From: Artocarpus heterophyllus
Lineage: Eukaryota > Streptophyta > Magnoliopsida > Rosales > Moraceae
DNA: 64,000 nucleotides
Assembly: GCA_025403435.1 (NCBI GenBank)
Contig: CM046350.1
Location: forward strand, 5,553,512 to 5,617,511
Reading direction: 5' to 3'
Part shown: positions 1-14,170 of the stretch, piece after piece
Layout: each line of letters opens with the position of its first letter
Numbering within the stretch: the first letter of the stretch is position 1
Translations under genes and position numbers: made by a program
Notes under the pieces: generated by a model
The model's input: the letters and a program-made list of their open reading frames with translations, nothing else
Database searches by the model: none
What the model was told of the DNA's origin: nothing

Positions 1-3000
1 TAAACATCATTTCTTAAACATGAATCTTACTTACTTAGTAAAAAAAATGCTAAATAATTTTTTTTTCTTTTCATTCCCTTTAACATACTTGGAAACATAC
101 TTAAAAGCTGTTACAACTTCTGTTCTAACTTGAGTTAAGACATCGCTCAAAACTTGACTTAAAACCATTTCAAATCATTTCTTAAAACTTAATAAGAAAC
201 ATTTACTGAATCATACCTTAAAACTCAACTTTAAAATCATATCAAACTTTTCACAACGTACATCTTAAGACTTTGAAAAGATTTCTTAAGACTTTGAAAA
301 TATTTCTTAAAACTTTGAAAATCATATCAAACTTCGCATCCGTCCTCCACAACACCGAACTCTTTAAATAGGTCCTAATGATCACCCATAAGACTACCTA
401 TAGTATGAAGAAACTTTTAATGAGCTTTCACTCAGTAAGTTCAAACGTAATCTCATAAATCATTAAAATATGCTTTATAAGCTTTTCTCATAAAAACCTT
501 TCTCTTAAAACATTTTTTGTAAATGTTTCTCACAAAACATTTCTTAAACATTTTTCATAAACCATTTCTTATAAACGTGAAAATGTTTTTCATAAACATT
601 TAACATAAAACATTTTATAATAAGGAAAACATACAAAATCAAAATGCACAATTTCATATATGCTTAATTATGAACTTTCAATTGTGAGCATCCTATAAAT
701 ATTCATTTCTTACTTTAACTTTTTATCTTTGTTCCTTAACTTTTCTAATGATATAAACTTTAGTGTTTATACCAACATCATTAATCATGAGATTATAAAC
801 ATGATGTTTCCTTTGTGGAAGACTTGGGATGCTTCTCTTATGGAAGAATTAAGACCATCGAACATCGAGGTCATAACTTTAACTTTACTTTGAGTATCTC
901 ACAATAAGGAGGCTGGTACGACACTACTTATCATCTTTACTTTACCTTCTTTCTAACTTTAGTGAGCATATCAAATACTATATCTTTAGCATATAAATAT
1001 TAAGCATATCAAATGCAATCATAATGCAAACAATGACTTGATCTCTAAAACTGATTGCATAACAAATGCAACATAAAACTTATAACTTCAACTATAAAGC
1101 ATTATATATTAACAAAATACAAACATACTTTAAACATAATTATTGCAAATATATTGCAAATTTTTACTTAATTTTTAAAACTTTATGCATAACTAGTGAA
1201 AACGTACTTTAAAAACAACTTGTATAACAATTGCAAACATATATATAAACATTTGGAAATCATTTACTTTGTGTTATATGTGAGGTTTGAGCTTACATAG
1301 TCCTAGCTCTAAAGTTTCTGTCTCATTCCTTTTCCTTTTATTAGTTAGCTTCTATGTCTTGAACAAACGACACCCGACTTTTCACTTAATTTTTCATATT
1401 ATTAATCTACTTGATTGATAATAGAACTTAATCATTAATCATTCATTCCTTTTTACATAACTTGGTATACTATCGGTTTATTTTCTTTTACTTCGCTTTA
1501 TAACCTACTGGGGTTACCTTTCCCTTTATTTAACTATGTAACCCACTCAGTTATTATTCTTTATTTATTTAACTCTGTAACCCATCGAGTTACCTTTTTC
1601 TTAACTTAACTTTGTAACCTATCGGGTTACCTTTCTTTTACTTATCTTGAACATCCCTTATTAAATCTCCCATCTCATATGACAGTTTCGTTACTTAACA
1701 TATTACAGAGCATTTTTACTTGAAGAATGTTTTGCTAATTTGGAGTGTTTGGCTCCATTTTAGTCGTTTTCTTAAAAAAAACGTTTTTACCCTTAATGGG
1801 GTTTTCGTCAATTTTGTAACTTGTTAAATTTTTTACTTAACTTTTCCTCTTATTTCTTACATGTTATGAAAAAATTCCCGCTAAGGGGCATTTTCCAACA
1901 TTGGACGTTTTGGGACCTTTTTGTCTTTTTCGTAAAATGACCATTTTGCCCCTAACAGGCCTTTAAAAACTTTCGAAACACATTTTAACACATAACTTTC
2001 ATTTCTTTATGGCTCATAATATTACAAAACCAAAAATAATGGTTTTCCTTTCAATTAAATCTGTTTTGTCAAAACTTTACAGTTTTGACCCATAATGCAA
2101 AAATCATGACATTTTTGCCCTTATCGTTTTTTCTTTCATTCTTTACTTTATTAAACTCTCAATATTAAAAAAAAAAAAAACCCTATGGTTACTCACTACC
2201 CACAAAAATGCAGGAACCCAATGTTCCCTTGTGAAAACGCAATTTTCACACGATTTTACAATTTTAACCTAAAACACAAAAATCTTGACATTTTTGCCCC
2301 TGAGACAAAAACAACCACTTTATACCAAAAATTTAATTTTTTTCAAGGAATAAAACTTACAAAAGTACCTTGGTCAAATTCAAAACTTTTCATAACATTC
2401 TCATTTATGAAATTTTGTGCTCAAAATTTCATAAAATTCATAATTCCTCAACCGAGCAGAATTTTGACAAATTGTCCATGCTGCCTTAACATTTTCGATG
2501 AGTTCTATAACTTTTATGTTTTAACTTTCCTAAAATTCTACGTTAAGGTGGACTTTTTGGCTGATTTTCAAATATGTTGAATTTTAGCAAAACTTTACAA
2601 TTTAATCCTTTTAGAATTTTACTAAACTTTGTTCTTAAAAGTTGTTTCCCTCACTTTTTTGGCAAATCCTATTGCATATTTGGAAAATAATTTAGCCTTT
2701 GTGCCCTCAAAATCCTATTCTCTTGAAAACTAGTTAAACTTTACAAAGTTTAACAATTTCCTTGTTTTTAACCACAAAATCCTTACTTTCTTTCTTTCTG
2801 TCCTTATCATCATTAATATAAAACATAAAACAATCATGTCATAATGTCCATCTTACATGCCATAGCTCAAAACATACCATCAAACACTTAGCATACAACA
2901 AAACATAAACTTTCAAGACTTGAGTTTCAAATTTTACCAAGGTATTCCTTAAGCTTTTACACCTACTCTTTAGTGCTTGTTCTTGGCTTAAATTCCTTAA

Positions 3001-4116
3001 CATAATCATAGCAAAAACTTCCTGAAAAACCCATCCATAACTTGGAAGAAAACCATTAAACTCCTTAGGGAAAAGGTTAGAATTTTTACCTTAAAACCCC
3101 TTAACCTCCTTAAGAACACTTGCTTTTGTTTCTTTGCATGCTTTGGAGGCTTGAATTTCATCAAAATCTTGAGAGAGAAATGCCTAGGGGGTGGTTTCTG
3201 CTAGGGAAGAAATGAGAAATTTTACAAAAAACCAAATCTTTTTAATTTTCAACAAGTCCTTGACTATTTATAGTCACCACTCTAGGGACTTGCTTGCAAA
3301 GGAAAAATTACCTAAAAAATGTGGCACATTCTCTACCTTTAGAGTGTCCCCTTTTTTCTTTTTTTTTCTTTCTTTTTGGTGACTAATCATGCTTAGTCAC
3401 CCTTAAGCATCGTTAAACATTAGGGTGGCACGATTTGATTTGGCCACGTTAAGATTTCTTATCCATTTGGGTGTCCCATGGTGTGTCTTACATTTTTCAT
3501 GAGATCCCACAACCTCCCAAACTTATTTATATCCACCACTTGATGTAATTCCTATACTGTTTAATTTTATACAATCTAAATTTATACTGACAGTATTTTT
3601 TTTATACTGTCGGTATATTTTCTATACTGTTACGAGCTTACACAGTATTCCTTACTCATTCATGTCCTCCAAATAGTATGATTCTTATACTGCTGTAATT
3701 TTAAACAGTCTAATTTCTATACTGCTTAACCTTATACAGTCCAATTCTTACACTGCATTATTTTTACAGTGTAATTTTCTTTTTGCAGAACTTTATAGTG
3801 TACTTGTTTACACTGCGTTATTCTAATACTGTATAATTTTTTATATTGTTATACAGTATTTTTCTTAAACTTTATTTTTGTTTTAGCATTTGTTGCAACA
3901 TATTTTGCAACTATTAAGCTTTCTAGCTTATATTCGTATCATTCCTTTCTCATATAAGACTATGACATGATTTTTATCTTTAAAAATACTTTTTTGCTTT
4001 TATGGACTTTATCATAAAAATTAGATTAAACAATAATCCTTGTGACACATATTTCTGCTTAACATAATCCTTAAATTATTGTATTCTTAATGTACTAAAA
4101 ATCCTCGAGTGTCACA
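1..4116 (-). mobile_element. Gypsy-type long terminal repeat, partial (LTR-A)
   Basis: Read on the minus strand this stretch begins at 4116 with TGTGACACTCGAGG, a typical 5' end of plant Gypsy (Tekay/Del-like) LTRs, and runs off the left edge. It is homologous to LTR-B (20393 onward, opposite strand). They share the start, the block around 4030-4116, the block at 800-930 and the block at 380-460, which contains an inverted GAGCTTTC..CTCAGTAAGTTC motif. The left edge (about 1-60) aligns with LTR-B near 22050-22114. It has no ORF resembling gag or pol. The 131-residue ORF at 2185-2580 is AT-rich and unrecognisable. Whether this is a solo LTR or part of a full element cannot be told, because the left end is outside the window. 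Confidence 0.7.
3545..3865. repeat. Degenerate array of TATACTGT / ACAGTATA motifs inside LTR-A
   Basis: About fifteen copies of TATACTG, TACACTG or their reverse complements occur in roughly 320 bases, several as back-to-back palindromes such as ATACTGACAGTAT and ATACTGTCGGTAT. The spacing is irregular (about 15-40 bases), so this is not a simple microsatellite. In LTR orientation it lies about 250-570 bases after the LTR start, that is in the U3 part where enhancers usually sit. Confidence 0.6.
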
Positions 4117-4786
4117 AAATGAAAATGAAAACAACTTTTTTTGTTTTTAACTTTTGTTCAGTTTTTGAAAAATTTTAAAAATGTTTTTGTTTTGTGTTTT
4201 TCAAAAATGGATCTAAACAAGTTCTTCTTTTCATTTTTGTTTTTTTTTTTTTCTGTTTTTGAAAACGAAAGAAAATGAAAGCAAACGGAGGCCATATTTT
4301 ATGAAAAAGTGTGGTTAATATATAATTTCCAAATTCCTTGTCGTTACACCTTTTAAAATCATCGTACAAAATCGACACGCGTTAAGGTGTGAGACGGCCC
4401 TTGACGAACAATACACACACGGATCGCCATCAATCGTTCTCCAAACTTCTAATTATATATGCTGACGAAAGCATAGGGAATTAATGCACTGGCATTAAGC
4501 CAATCATTTATTTTTGTTGTCGTTCCTCTTACTTGGCTTACGAGAGCAACCCGCTCCGCCCGCTGATTCAAAACCTCAATCAAGCATAACCGTAAACCCA
4601 GTGGGACAATCTTTCATCACGTGAACATTTGTGTCCGACGCTTTAACATATTTCAAGTCTATTTAATCGACAGAATTATGTTGTAGTCACGTCCATATCA
4701 GAGCTTTTACGCAAAAAGATACAAAAACGCAGAGCAACTTGACTTTTTTAATTTTTAATTTCTAAATTTTGAGAGCAAAAACTTTA

Positions 4787-4836
<50 letters not shown>

Positions 4837-6091
4837 CTTGCTTTCCAACAGTAGTTGACAACAAAATCCTCATCTTCCCACTGTTTATGTACGAACTAAT
4901 TACGGGTTTCAACAGAAATTTTATTAAAAAATTCAAATTTTTACCTGCATGACTTCGTGAGTGCTTGTCCAAGTTCATGTGCCTTTTATTATATTCACGA
5001 GCACCATAGTCCGTTGAATATTACAGTGTTTCAAGTTAATTTTATGGGGAGGGAAGGGAAAAACCGACTCCTCCTGTGTCTTTTTATTTTTATATGTTTT
5101 TAATAATATCATGTCATGTCAATTTAAAAATTATTACTAGTTATGTCAATTAAAAATATTATGTTAATTAAAATATCACATGTCATTAATCACATCGGTT
5201 CATGGCGTTTTATTATTAGGAGGACACGATATAAGATAGAAAAAGAAAAACATATAAGCCAAATCCGTCCGGTGACAACTAATGATAAGAAACTGACACC
5301 ATAAATATGAAGTATACAAATACAATCACACACAATATATGTATATATACACGTATATGTGCGTATATATAGGCTTGTTTCAGAAAAAAGAAGAAAAAAA
5401 TCATATTCTGACTAGGAATTTATTATAAGTAGTGAAGCAGCCAGTGTCTTTGACCACAACTTACGTATAAACGAAATGAGCTCTTTGACCTACGTACGTA
5501 TAATAACCCGTCCTACGTACTTTACCAGTGCCCTGTTAGTGGGTATAAATTAAATTGTACTTCTGAACATTAGTCCTTCGATACATACATATATTTTTAA
5601 AAAAGTCTTTGCATTTAGTAATATTGTTTAAGGAGACAAATATATATTACTTAATTCAAAGAACTAAGAATATTAATGTCTGAAAAGGATGGATATGATA
5701 ATAACTTGAAACTCATGATCAAGTTGAACGAAGAAAATAATAAAGATATTGTCAATCATCGATAAGCACTAGAGAGGCGCCATTATTGTAGTCGTCCTTT
5801 ATTATTGTAGCTAATGATAAGGACTTGCATTCTTCTAGCTAACATTCTGAACTTAATTGCTCATTTTGAAGGTTTGTTGAAAGAGAGACAACAAAATACA
5901 TATCCCCTATTACACACATTTTATTTATCCCTTCAAAAGTGGAATCTATGATTACCAAGACCTTTGTGTAATATATGACCTAATTATTGAGGGTACTTAC
6001 ATATTACACTGTAATTTGCGTTATCTTTTCTAAAATGAATATTATTGTGATCTCTGCACAGCTTTAACTTTTATGTATATATAAACAAGTT

Positions 6092-6222
6092 GCTAGGGGT
6101 CCAAGACATGTTGGTGTAGTGGCATGGGGACAAGGGTAGGATAGGTATTGGGTTGGAAAAAGAAGGTTCGATCCTTCGTTGTATAAGAAAAAGTTGCGAG
6201 GCCATTTTAAAGAAAAAAAAAA
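6092..6222 (+). mobile_element. SINE-like tRNA-derived element (candidate)
   Basis: A GTAGTGGCATGGGG segment (about 6116-6129) resembles an RNA polymerase III box A. GGTTCGATCCTTC (6165-6177) is a near-perfect box B. The spacing of about 45 bases is larger than in most tRNAs but close to that seen in plant SINEs. The unit ends in an A-rich tail at about 6208-6222. No clear target-site duplication was found, so it could also be a decayed tRNA-related sequence. Confidence 0.45.
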
Positions 6223-7486
6223 TTTTTCCTAGGCTAGCTAGTTAGCTAGCCAGGGAATTATTAATAAAAAGAAAAATGAAAAAAAATAGAACGGAATCCC
6301 GCCTGTGTTAAGAAAATAAGGAAACAAACAAACGAACAACCTATGGAAAAAAAATAAAAATAAAAGCAACCAAAAAGAACTGGAATAAATTAAATAATCC
6401 AATCTGGTTTTACTTGCTCAGCTTGAAACCCCTTCCATTTTCGAGTCATCTGTAGATCTAGCATAGGCATTTTTCTTTCCAAAGCTTGGTCAATTTATTA
6501 AAACCTAAAGCCATTAAATTCATTTCTTTGTAAGCAATAATAATCCTCATTACAAAACTAAAACTTTTTTTTATTTATTGTTTTAAGTAACATTAATCTA
6601 ATCTGTTTAAACAAAATATCCCGATTCAAGTATAAGCTATATATGTGCTGCACCATATGTACGGAGAGTACTTTTTTTTTTTGGGGCAAAAAATTGTGGT
6701 ATGGTATAAGAAAGAAAGAGCTTTAAAAATATAAACGTTAAAAGTTTAAGAGTACCGCTAATGTGAAGCACTAATAAACTAATAAAAGTAGATTTCGTTT
6801 GTGAATTCATGCCGTGGACCTACTTTCTTCTATTATTTTGTGCTATGCAACATTTGCATCCTCTTGCTTTTTTTTTTTTATTTAAAAGTATATTGGGCGG
6901 ATTTTTGATATTTCATGTTTGTGATTGCTAAAGACGGTAGTTGTGCTGCAAATTGTAAGTTGTGGTCCATTTGATATCAGATATATAAATAATATGCATT
7001 AATCTCAAAGTGATGAATGTAGTTAATTTGTATTAATTTTGGCAATAATTAATTATTATTCTAATATTTATCTATAGATAAGTATGTTATTTTGGAATGT
7101 TATTTTGGTCGTGCGATATCCATATTAAACAGTTGTAATAAATTTGTAATTTAAACATATAATATGCCACACCATTATTTGTAATTAAGATATGCATTAA
7201 TAAATACTACTATATACGGCAACCATGATGTTAAACATTATACACTAATAAAAAATCCTATACTTAGGGCCAACTTTTGATTAATTTTGATGCTTAATAC
7301 TAGTGGCGTCCTAAGTATTTTGGTATTTCTATACTGTGTGGTCTGATATATATGCTTTTACTTGCTTTTATTCAAAAACATATTAGATGGTTAAAATTTC
7401 AACTTATCATTATACATGTAGTGACAAATTTCGATACTTCATGTTTGATCGGTAATTATAAAGGAATGTAAACGTTGACTACTTAT

Positions 7487-7612
<126 letters not shown>

Positions 7613-7644
7613 AATTACCACGGTGATAATTTGTTTGGTAAATG

Positions 7645-7729
7645 ATGTTTTTACGCTGAGGCCAATACTAGATATTCCTAACCTGAACTTGCGTAGAATT
7701 ATTAATGAGGTAGCTATGTCTTCATACTA

Positions 7730-7770
<41 letters not shown>

Positions 7771-8075
7771 CGTCCTCTCACATTTTAACTAAACCTATTC
7801 AGAAATAAAAATCTATTTTTCTTATTTGCTAACTTGTAAAGTGAAGAGTTCAAAGGTTTGTTTTCAAATCACAATAACAACAACAATAATAATAATAATA
7901 TGTTTCTAAGAGCAATACTAAATGTTCCTAACCTCAACTTTGCGCAAAATTATTAATGGGGTAGCTACGTCTTCTCACTAACTATTAAAAAAAAAAAAAA
8001 AAAAGCTACGGCCTCTCACATTTCAACGCGACTTGTTCAGACGTAAAAATTTATTTTTCTTATTTTCTAACTAAC
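7645..8075. repeat. Two diverged direct copies of a poly-A-containing repeat
   Basis: The segment starting near 7660 and the one starting near 7908 share, in order, CCAATACTA..TTCCTAACCT, TTATTAATG.GGTAGCTA, a poly-A run (7732-7766 and about 7987-8003), GCTACG.CCTCTCACATTT and a TTATTTTTCTTATTT block. They are old duplicates of one repeat about 150-180 bases long. The family is not identified. Confidence 0.6.
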
Positions 8076-8386
8076 ACAGTCATTGATTCGAAAGTTTGCT
8101 TTCAAAAAATAATAATAATAGTAATGAACCAAACTTTACCAGTCACAAGCACTTCCATTACTATGTTTTTTAGTATCTAATCCAAACTTTCTTGATTCAT
8201 AATTGTGGAGAATCTAATATAGAAAGGAGACGATCCGAAAAATTACACAGACCATACAAATGATATTTTAAATTTTTTTACAAATGTTGTACCAGTAAAG
8301 CAATAATCAGTCCGTTCCAGACAAAACAAAAAAACAAAAAAAAAGGCAATAATTAGCACGTAAACTTTTGGAAGTCTTATGATTTG

Positions 8387-8660
8387 TTCGGTGCACGAGT
8401 TCAGAATTGCATAGTTAGAACTTTATAATTTGAACTGTGGATCTTAAATTATATAGTTTAAATGGTAGTTTTAAACTAATATTTGAAACATAAAGGTTTA
8501 AAAAAAATAATAAAACATCATATCAAGTTTAAAATGAGAACTGGTGTTTAGAAAATTATGGTTTATAAAAAAAAAAAGAATAAGAATTATTTTTACTGTA
8601 GAAAATAGTGCAAATCATAAGAACTTAAAAGTGGTAAAGTTTAGATTTTTGAGATTTTGA
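8387..8660 (+). repeat. MITE-like dispersed repeat, family 1, copy a
   Basis: It shares a colinear set of blocks with 15965-16255 (same strand) and 55790-56047 (opposite strand): GAGTTCAGAATTG, TTTAAAATGAGAACTG.TGTTTA, and an AGAAAA.....CAAA.CATAAGAACTTAAAAG block. It is non-coding and AT-rich. No terminal inverted repeat was resolved by eye. Confidence 0.55.
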
Positions 8661-9520
8661 TCGTTTTAGAACTTGACGAGGGCAAAGTTTAAATTTTGAA
8701 AATTTGACTGTTTTAAACCGTCTTTATGGTTTGAAATAGCCTTAGTTATTACTTTATCAAATGTTAGTTTGAACCATCTTTATGGTTTAAATTATAAGTT
8801 TTAAATCTACGTTTCAAAGAGCCTATTAACAATCCAAAGCAGTCTTTATCTTTTGTCGGTCACAACGTCTAGAGTTCCTTTTTTCGGCTATCATTGAGGG
8901 ACTATTTAGCTACTAATTAACAAATTCAAAGAATTGGTGATGATGATGATCATGGGCATTTCTACAATGGGTATTTAAAAAGTATTCCAATAAGTGCCTG
9001 TTTTTCAATAGTCAAATTTGATAGTCAAAAATGGTTATTGGTGGAGGTTCACATTATAAAAGGATCCTAATAATAAAATATAAAAACAATATAAAAATTA
9101 AAAAAAAAAAAGGGAACAACGCTTCCTCGCTTCTTAGACATTGGTTTTTTTTTTTCCTTTTAATTAATTAAAAGAAAAAAAAAAGAGAAAAAGTAGTGAA
9201 CCAAAAGCATCATCAATATGATTTCTATACAGAAAGATACATTAACCAAGATAATGACATGTACTAGTGAGTGATTATTATTGAGAATAGCATAATGACT
9301 TGATATCACGCCCGAATATGAACCGCAATTGCCTTACACTTATAGCTAGCACGCTGGCCCCTTAGTAAAATCTCGTCTCATATGCATAGTAATCTTATTT
9401 AACCACGTGGGTTTGTAACTTTGTTACTAATAAAATAGCAGGTTTCAGTCTAAAAAATATATTGTATGCTAGATTGGAACCTACAATTTTATAAGTAGTA
9501 TGATTAAAAAAGTTTTCCTA

Positions 9521-9551
<31 letters not shown>

Positions 9552-12355
9552 TTAATAATCGATTATGATGAATGTTGTCAATTAGTTTTTATTAACAGCT
9601 AGTTGAGGTACGTGTCACATGCTATCGAGTTGAAATTGATTTTCTTTTTTAATGTAGAATATAAACAACAATAAGAACAAATTTATTTTGAGATCCAAGA
9701 CGAGTAGGCATTGATGGTAGACTAGTACATTCGATTTGTTTTCAATTCAATATAAAAGTTTTTGTGTCAACGTTGGTTCATTATAAGAAGAGTTAATCAC
9801 AAAATGAAAAAATTACACCAGATGGTCAAATTATTGTGGTGAAATTGAAATTTGACATAATTTTTAGAATATTTGAAAACTAACCATAATCACACAATGA
9901 TTATTATAATAATATCAATTATGTACTCTAAAATTACATAATAATTATTTTAATGATATCATTTTAAGTCATATCATATGGAGCCATATTCTTATTGCAC
10001 AATCATTATTAATGTACATATGTCTCATAAACCCGCCAAAAATTATAACAACAACGTGACAATTTGTTAATTAGACTGCTTGAATATAATAACTTGTTGA
10101 ACTTAATTCTCTTTTGCCCAATTACCAAAAACACGGTCTACAAACACTTGATTTGCTTGGTGAGTTGATAAAAATAGAGATCTTTTTTCTTGCTTATAAA
10201 TTGCTCAATTGAAAATCATTGTTTGAACTGCTTTTTCAGCGCGGAAAATTGAACCCATGACTGAGATGATGTTTTTCTAGTCATCGTTGTTGTAGTCTCT
10301 CTCTCTCTCTCTGAAAAAAAAAAAACAAAAAAAAAACAAAGACCTCATTTTTAGTAAATAAGCAAATAAATTAGTAAAACTTTTAACTATGTCGGTAACG
10401 CTCCTTTTTACCCCTCTTTTCGCAGAATTTTTCATCCGCATCCCAAACTTGCAATTTGTTGTTTATGTTAAAGAAAATTGAAATTATTTGTATGCAAGTC
10501 TTTTTTTTCCCTTAATTTTCCTCCCTTTTTGAGTTGAGGAATTTTGTAATGTGGAAGACGGCTAAACCCTACAATTTGGGAAAGTATTTGATTTATTAAA
10601 AAAAAAGTATTTTAGGAACTTTGTGCTTTAACGATACTAATCAAAATAGTGATATGACTTGTGGAAACAAGAAACTTGAAAAAAGAAGAATGCTGCCAGG
10701 CACTCCACAAGGATCCGAGGGACGTTCGTGGGTGTCACAAGGCCAAGTAGTTCGACCAAAATGCATGTTTTGAAAATGCCCAGCAGGGGTGGGTTTAGTT
10801 TGAAAAAAAAAATGGTTGTGTAAAGAGTTATTTGCGCCATCAATCTTTGAAGACATGCACTTGTTTCATTTTAGTCTTTATTATTCAGTTTTAAATATTT
10901 AGCTATCTTGAGGTTTCTACAATTTTTTGGCCCCTTTATTGTTAAACTATTTATTTTTGAACAAAATATAACACGAAGATCGCTTGTAAGAGTTTTAAAA
11001 TAGATAAAATAGTTTTAAAAAATAACCATATTTAAAAAAATATTTTAAAAGAAAAAAATCTGAATTGGGGGGTCATAATCTGATTTTTATTTTAGATTTA
11101 TTTTTTAAAAAAAATTTGCTTGTCTTTTTACTATTTGTCTGTAGCGATGTCAAAGTGAGACAAGTGCATATTCTCAAAGACCAATAGTATAAATCAACCC
11201 CTCTGACGTAAATACACATGAATACATTCTATATTTCGTAGCTCCTCCTCCTCCTTGTCCTCCTCCTCCTCCTTCTCCTATTAATCACAAGATTTTAAAC
11301 AGCCCTTCCTCCTCTTCCTCAGGATTTTAGACAACTTTTCTGGACTATTGTAATCACAAGCAAGATCTGCATATTTGATGATTTGATGTTCTTTTGTCAT
11401 CGAATTTCTAATTGACCCGTGGAGTCATATATTATAATGTAGTATGGACAACTTTGTTTTCCGTAATTTTATGGTTCATGAATTTAAATCACAATTCAAT
11501 TTTTTTGTTAACCATGTTCTCTCATACTAAACAATTGCATTTGAACCAAATTTTCTATTTAAACCTATGACCACAATTTTATTATTTTTTTTTACTGTGT
11601 GGTCTTTTGTAATTATCAGTATTTTTTATTCATTTTTTTTAACAATGGACTGCAATATAATCAACGTTTTACTGAAAAAAAAAAACAACTATTCAATCAT
11701 CAATTTCATTTAAAGTTAAAGACAACAAATTGCAAGTTTGGACTTTTAGACCCATATGCAATAATTTTCGAGTGACAAGTGGAGTGAAGAGGACGATTAA
11801 CAATGACACTAACGAATATATATGCCAATAAATTGAAAGTTTTGGAATTCACATATGTGTCAATTCAAAACAGAAACTCAAGTTTCACACGTGTGAAAGT
11901 TTGGGGACATGTGGTGCAAATTTTTTTCATAATAAGAATGACGAGAAATTGACAATTTCTCATTGGTTGGATAATTGGGCGCTGGGTGCGATGAAGTCCT
12001 CATTTATTTAACCCGTTTTGGAAAAACAAGACAGTCATATGTCATCGTTGTAAATGGCCGCAAGAATAGCTAATAAATTAGAGATTTGGAGAATCTTCTA
12101 AAATTAAAGCGTCAAATAGTACAATATTACAATTAAACTATTACAGAAAGACACCCATAATATCAACAAATGTCCCCATTATTTGTCCTATATATTCACA
12201 CACACACACACACATATATTTATGACACATACCTAATTGAACTACGTACACGCTTCTTATTAATTATAAATTTGGAACGTCAAAATTCAAACATTATTGG
12301 TATATAGTCTCCAACTAGCTGCTCGCTAGCCAGCTAGGCTTATTCCAAACTATTG

Positions 12356-14158
12356 CTAATCTTGGACCCGATCCATTTCATCACTTGCGTCTATAAGATC
12401 AGAATTATTATTGGCTGTTCCCGATTCTAACTTAACTCCAAACAGAGCGCCCACATCTTGAGAAAACAAGAGACCTGTTTCATCAAAGCCTTTGTTATTA
12501 TTAGTAGTAGTACTTTTGCATGATGGTGATGATGCGCTCATGATCATATTGTTGAAGTTTCCATCAAAACAATCAGAGAGGTCCAAGTCCAAGCAGTCAA
12601 TGTTTAGGAAATCCGCCAGAAATTTCTCATGATCAAAGTCGACATGATGATCATGATCTTGCAAAGCCATGAATTGTGATGATGAATTACTTTCGTATAA
12701 GTCATGAGCTAAGACGTCGAATGGAACGTTGACTAACGGCTCATGATCATGTTGATCATGTAGCCCTGCGCCGGCAGCCATCATTTGATCATAAAAGTCG
12801 TTGACTTTTTCGACGTCGGTGTTGACCGGCGGTACGACCGTATAATCAACCGCAGGTTTGGTATTGTTGTCATGATGATCATGATTGCCAAATGGTGGTG
12901 ATTTTTTTTGTGGGATGTCCTGAGGGAGCTGGAGTAGGACTTTGGTGCACTTGGTTGCTTTGGTTCGAACGACACTCGATTTCGGACTAGTAGTGGAGCT
13001 TCTAGAATATGGTTCTTGGGCAGTGGTAGAGAAGTGTGTCGTTTTGTTAGGACTTGGTGGAGGTAATTGGTTTGATGATGATGGTTTAGCTTTAGCAAGA
13101 CATGATGTCGAATTTGACGCTGCAGCTGGGTCATGACTAGATTGAATTTTCTTACCAATGTTGGTGTTCCAGTAATTCTTTATTTCATTGTCTGTTCGGC
13201 CCGGTAGCCGCCCAGCTATCAAGGACCATCTGCACTAATTAATTAGTTATATGTTAACCAGTAATAATCCATCCAATAATGATTTCCTACGTCCTTCAAA
13301 AAAATAATAATATCCTACATATATAGAAAAAGACAAAGAACAATGCTAACATGTAAGGCATTAGTTTTTTAACTAATCATGAATTCACATGTCAAACAAC
13401 GAGAATCCGAAGGAAAAAAAATTATTTCTAAACCAGAGGTGATATTCAAAGACGTGTATATGTATAACATACGTGTATATAAATACATGCATATATGTTT
13501 TTTTGTCTATAAAAAATATATATAAATGCATGTATGTGTAATTTGTGTGTCTGTGTATATATGCATGTATGCGTGTATGCAGTGATAAAGAAGTGATCAT
13601 TAAAATAAAAGAGGTCAAATATATAAATATATATGTGTATAATAAGATGTTGACCTGTTGCCCAAGAGATTGTGAAGCCTGATGATGAGCTCCTCTTCGT
13701 CATGAGTAATGTTGCCCCTTTTGATGTCAGGTCTTAGATAATTCAGCCATCGAAGACGGCAACTCTTCCCACATCGCTTCAGTCCTGCACCATGCATGAT
13801 TACATTGCCCAAGCATTAGCCTAATTCTTCTTCTTTTTTGTTTTTTAGTCAATACATATATAAAAGAACAAAACCATATACAAGAAGAAGAAATTAAGGA
13901 GTTGTAAGGATAACCTAACCATAAATCTACACCCAACTCCATTACAAAGTGTACAAAGTGAAGAGTTTGAATTCCCTGTTCTAAATTTGCAAAAGAAAAA
14001 AAGAAAGAAAGAAATTGATGAAAACCTGCTCTTTTTGGAAGGTTTCTCCATTTGCCTTCACCGTGAACTTTAATGTACTCTCTGAGTATTTTGTCTTCCA
14101 TAGCTGTCCATGCCCCTCTATTTACTCCTTCCTTTGAACAACAAGGACTTCTACCCAT
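12356..14158 (-). CDS. TT2-like: R2R3-MYB transcription factor, subgroup 5 (TT2-like proanthocyanidin regulator)
   Basis: Nuclear DNA-binding regulator. Three exons can be joined on the minus strand: 14158-14026, 13784-13655 and 13229-12356. The introns are GT..AG and sit at the two conserved R2R3-MYB positions, giving 1137 nt and 378 residues. The N terminus [11 protein letters not shown] is followed by R2 and R3 repeats (about residues 14-115) with their spaced tryptophans. R3 carries a complete bHLH-interaction signature ([D/E]Lx2[R/K]x3Lx6Lx3R), spanning exons 2 and 3. Residues about 174-187 read [14 protein letters not shown], the subgroup-5 motif found in TT2-type proteins. Family knowledge: these proteins act with a TT8-type bHLH and a WD40 protein to switch on ANR and other proanthocyanidin genes. 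The C-terminal half is rich in His and Asp (HDHEP and [11 protein letters not shown] stretches) and is probably an acidic activation region. The start is the ATG at 14158-14156. No break is seen. The exact paralogue could be another MYBPA. Confidence 0.9.
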
Positions 14159-14170
14159 TGAATTCTCTGT

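Noticed and set aside
3560..3860. CRISPR-like array
   Set aside because: The repeats are short, degenerate palindromic half-sites with irregular spacing, in a plant LTR.
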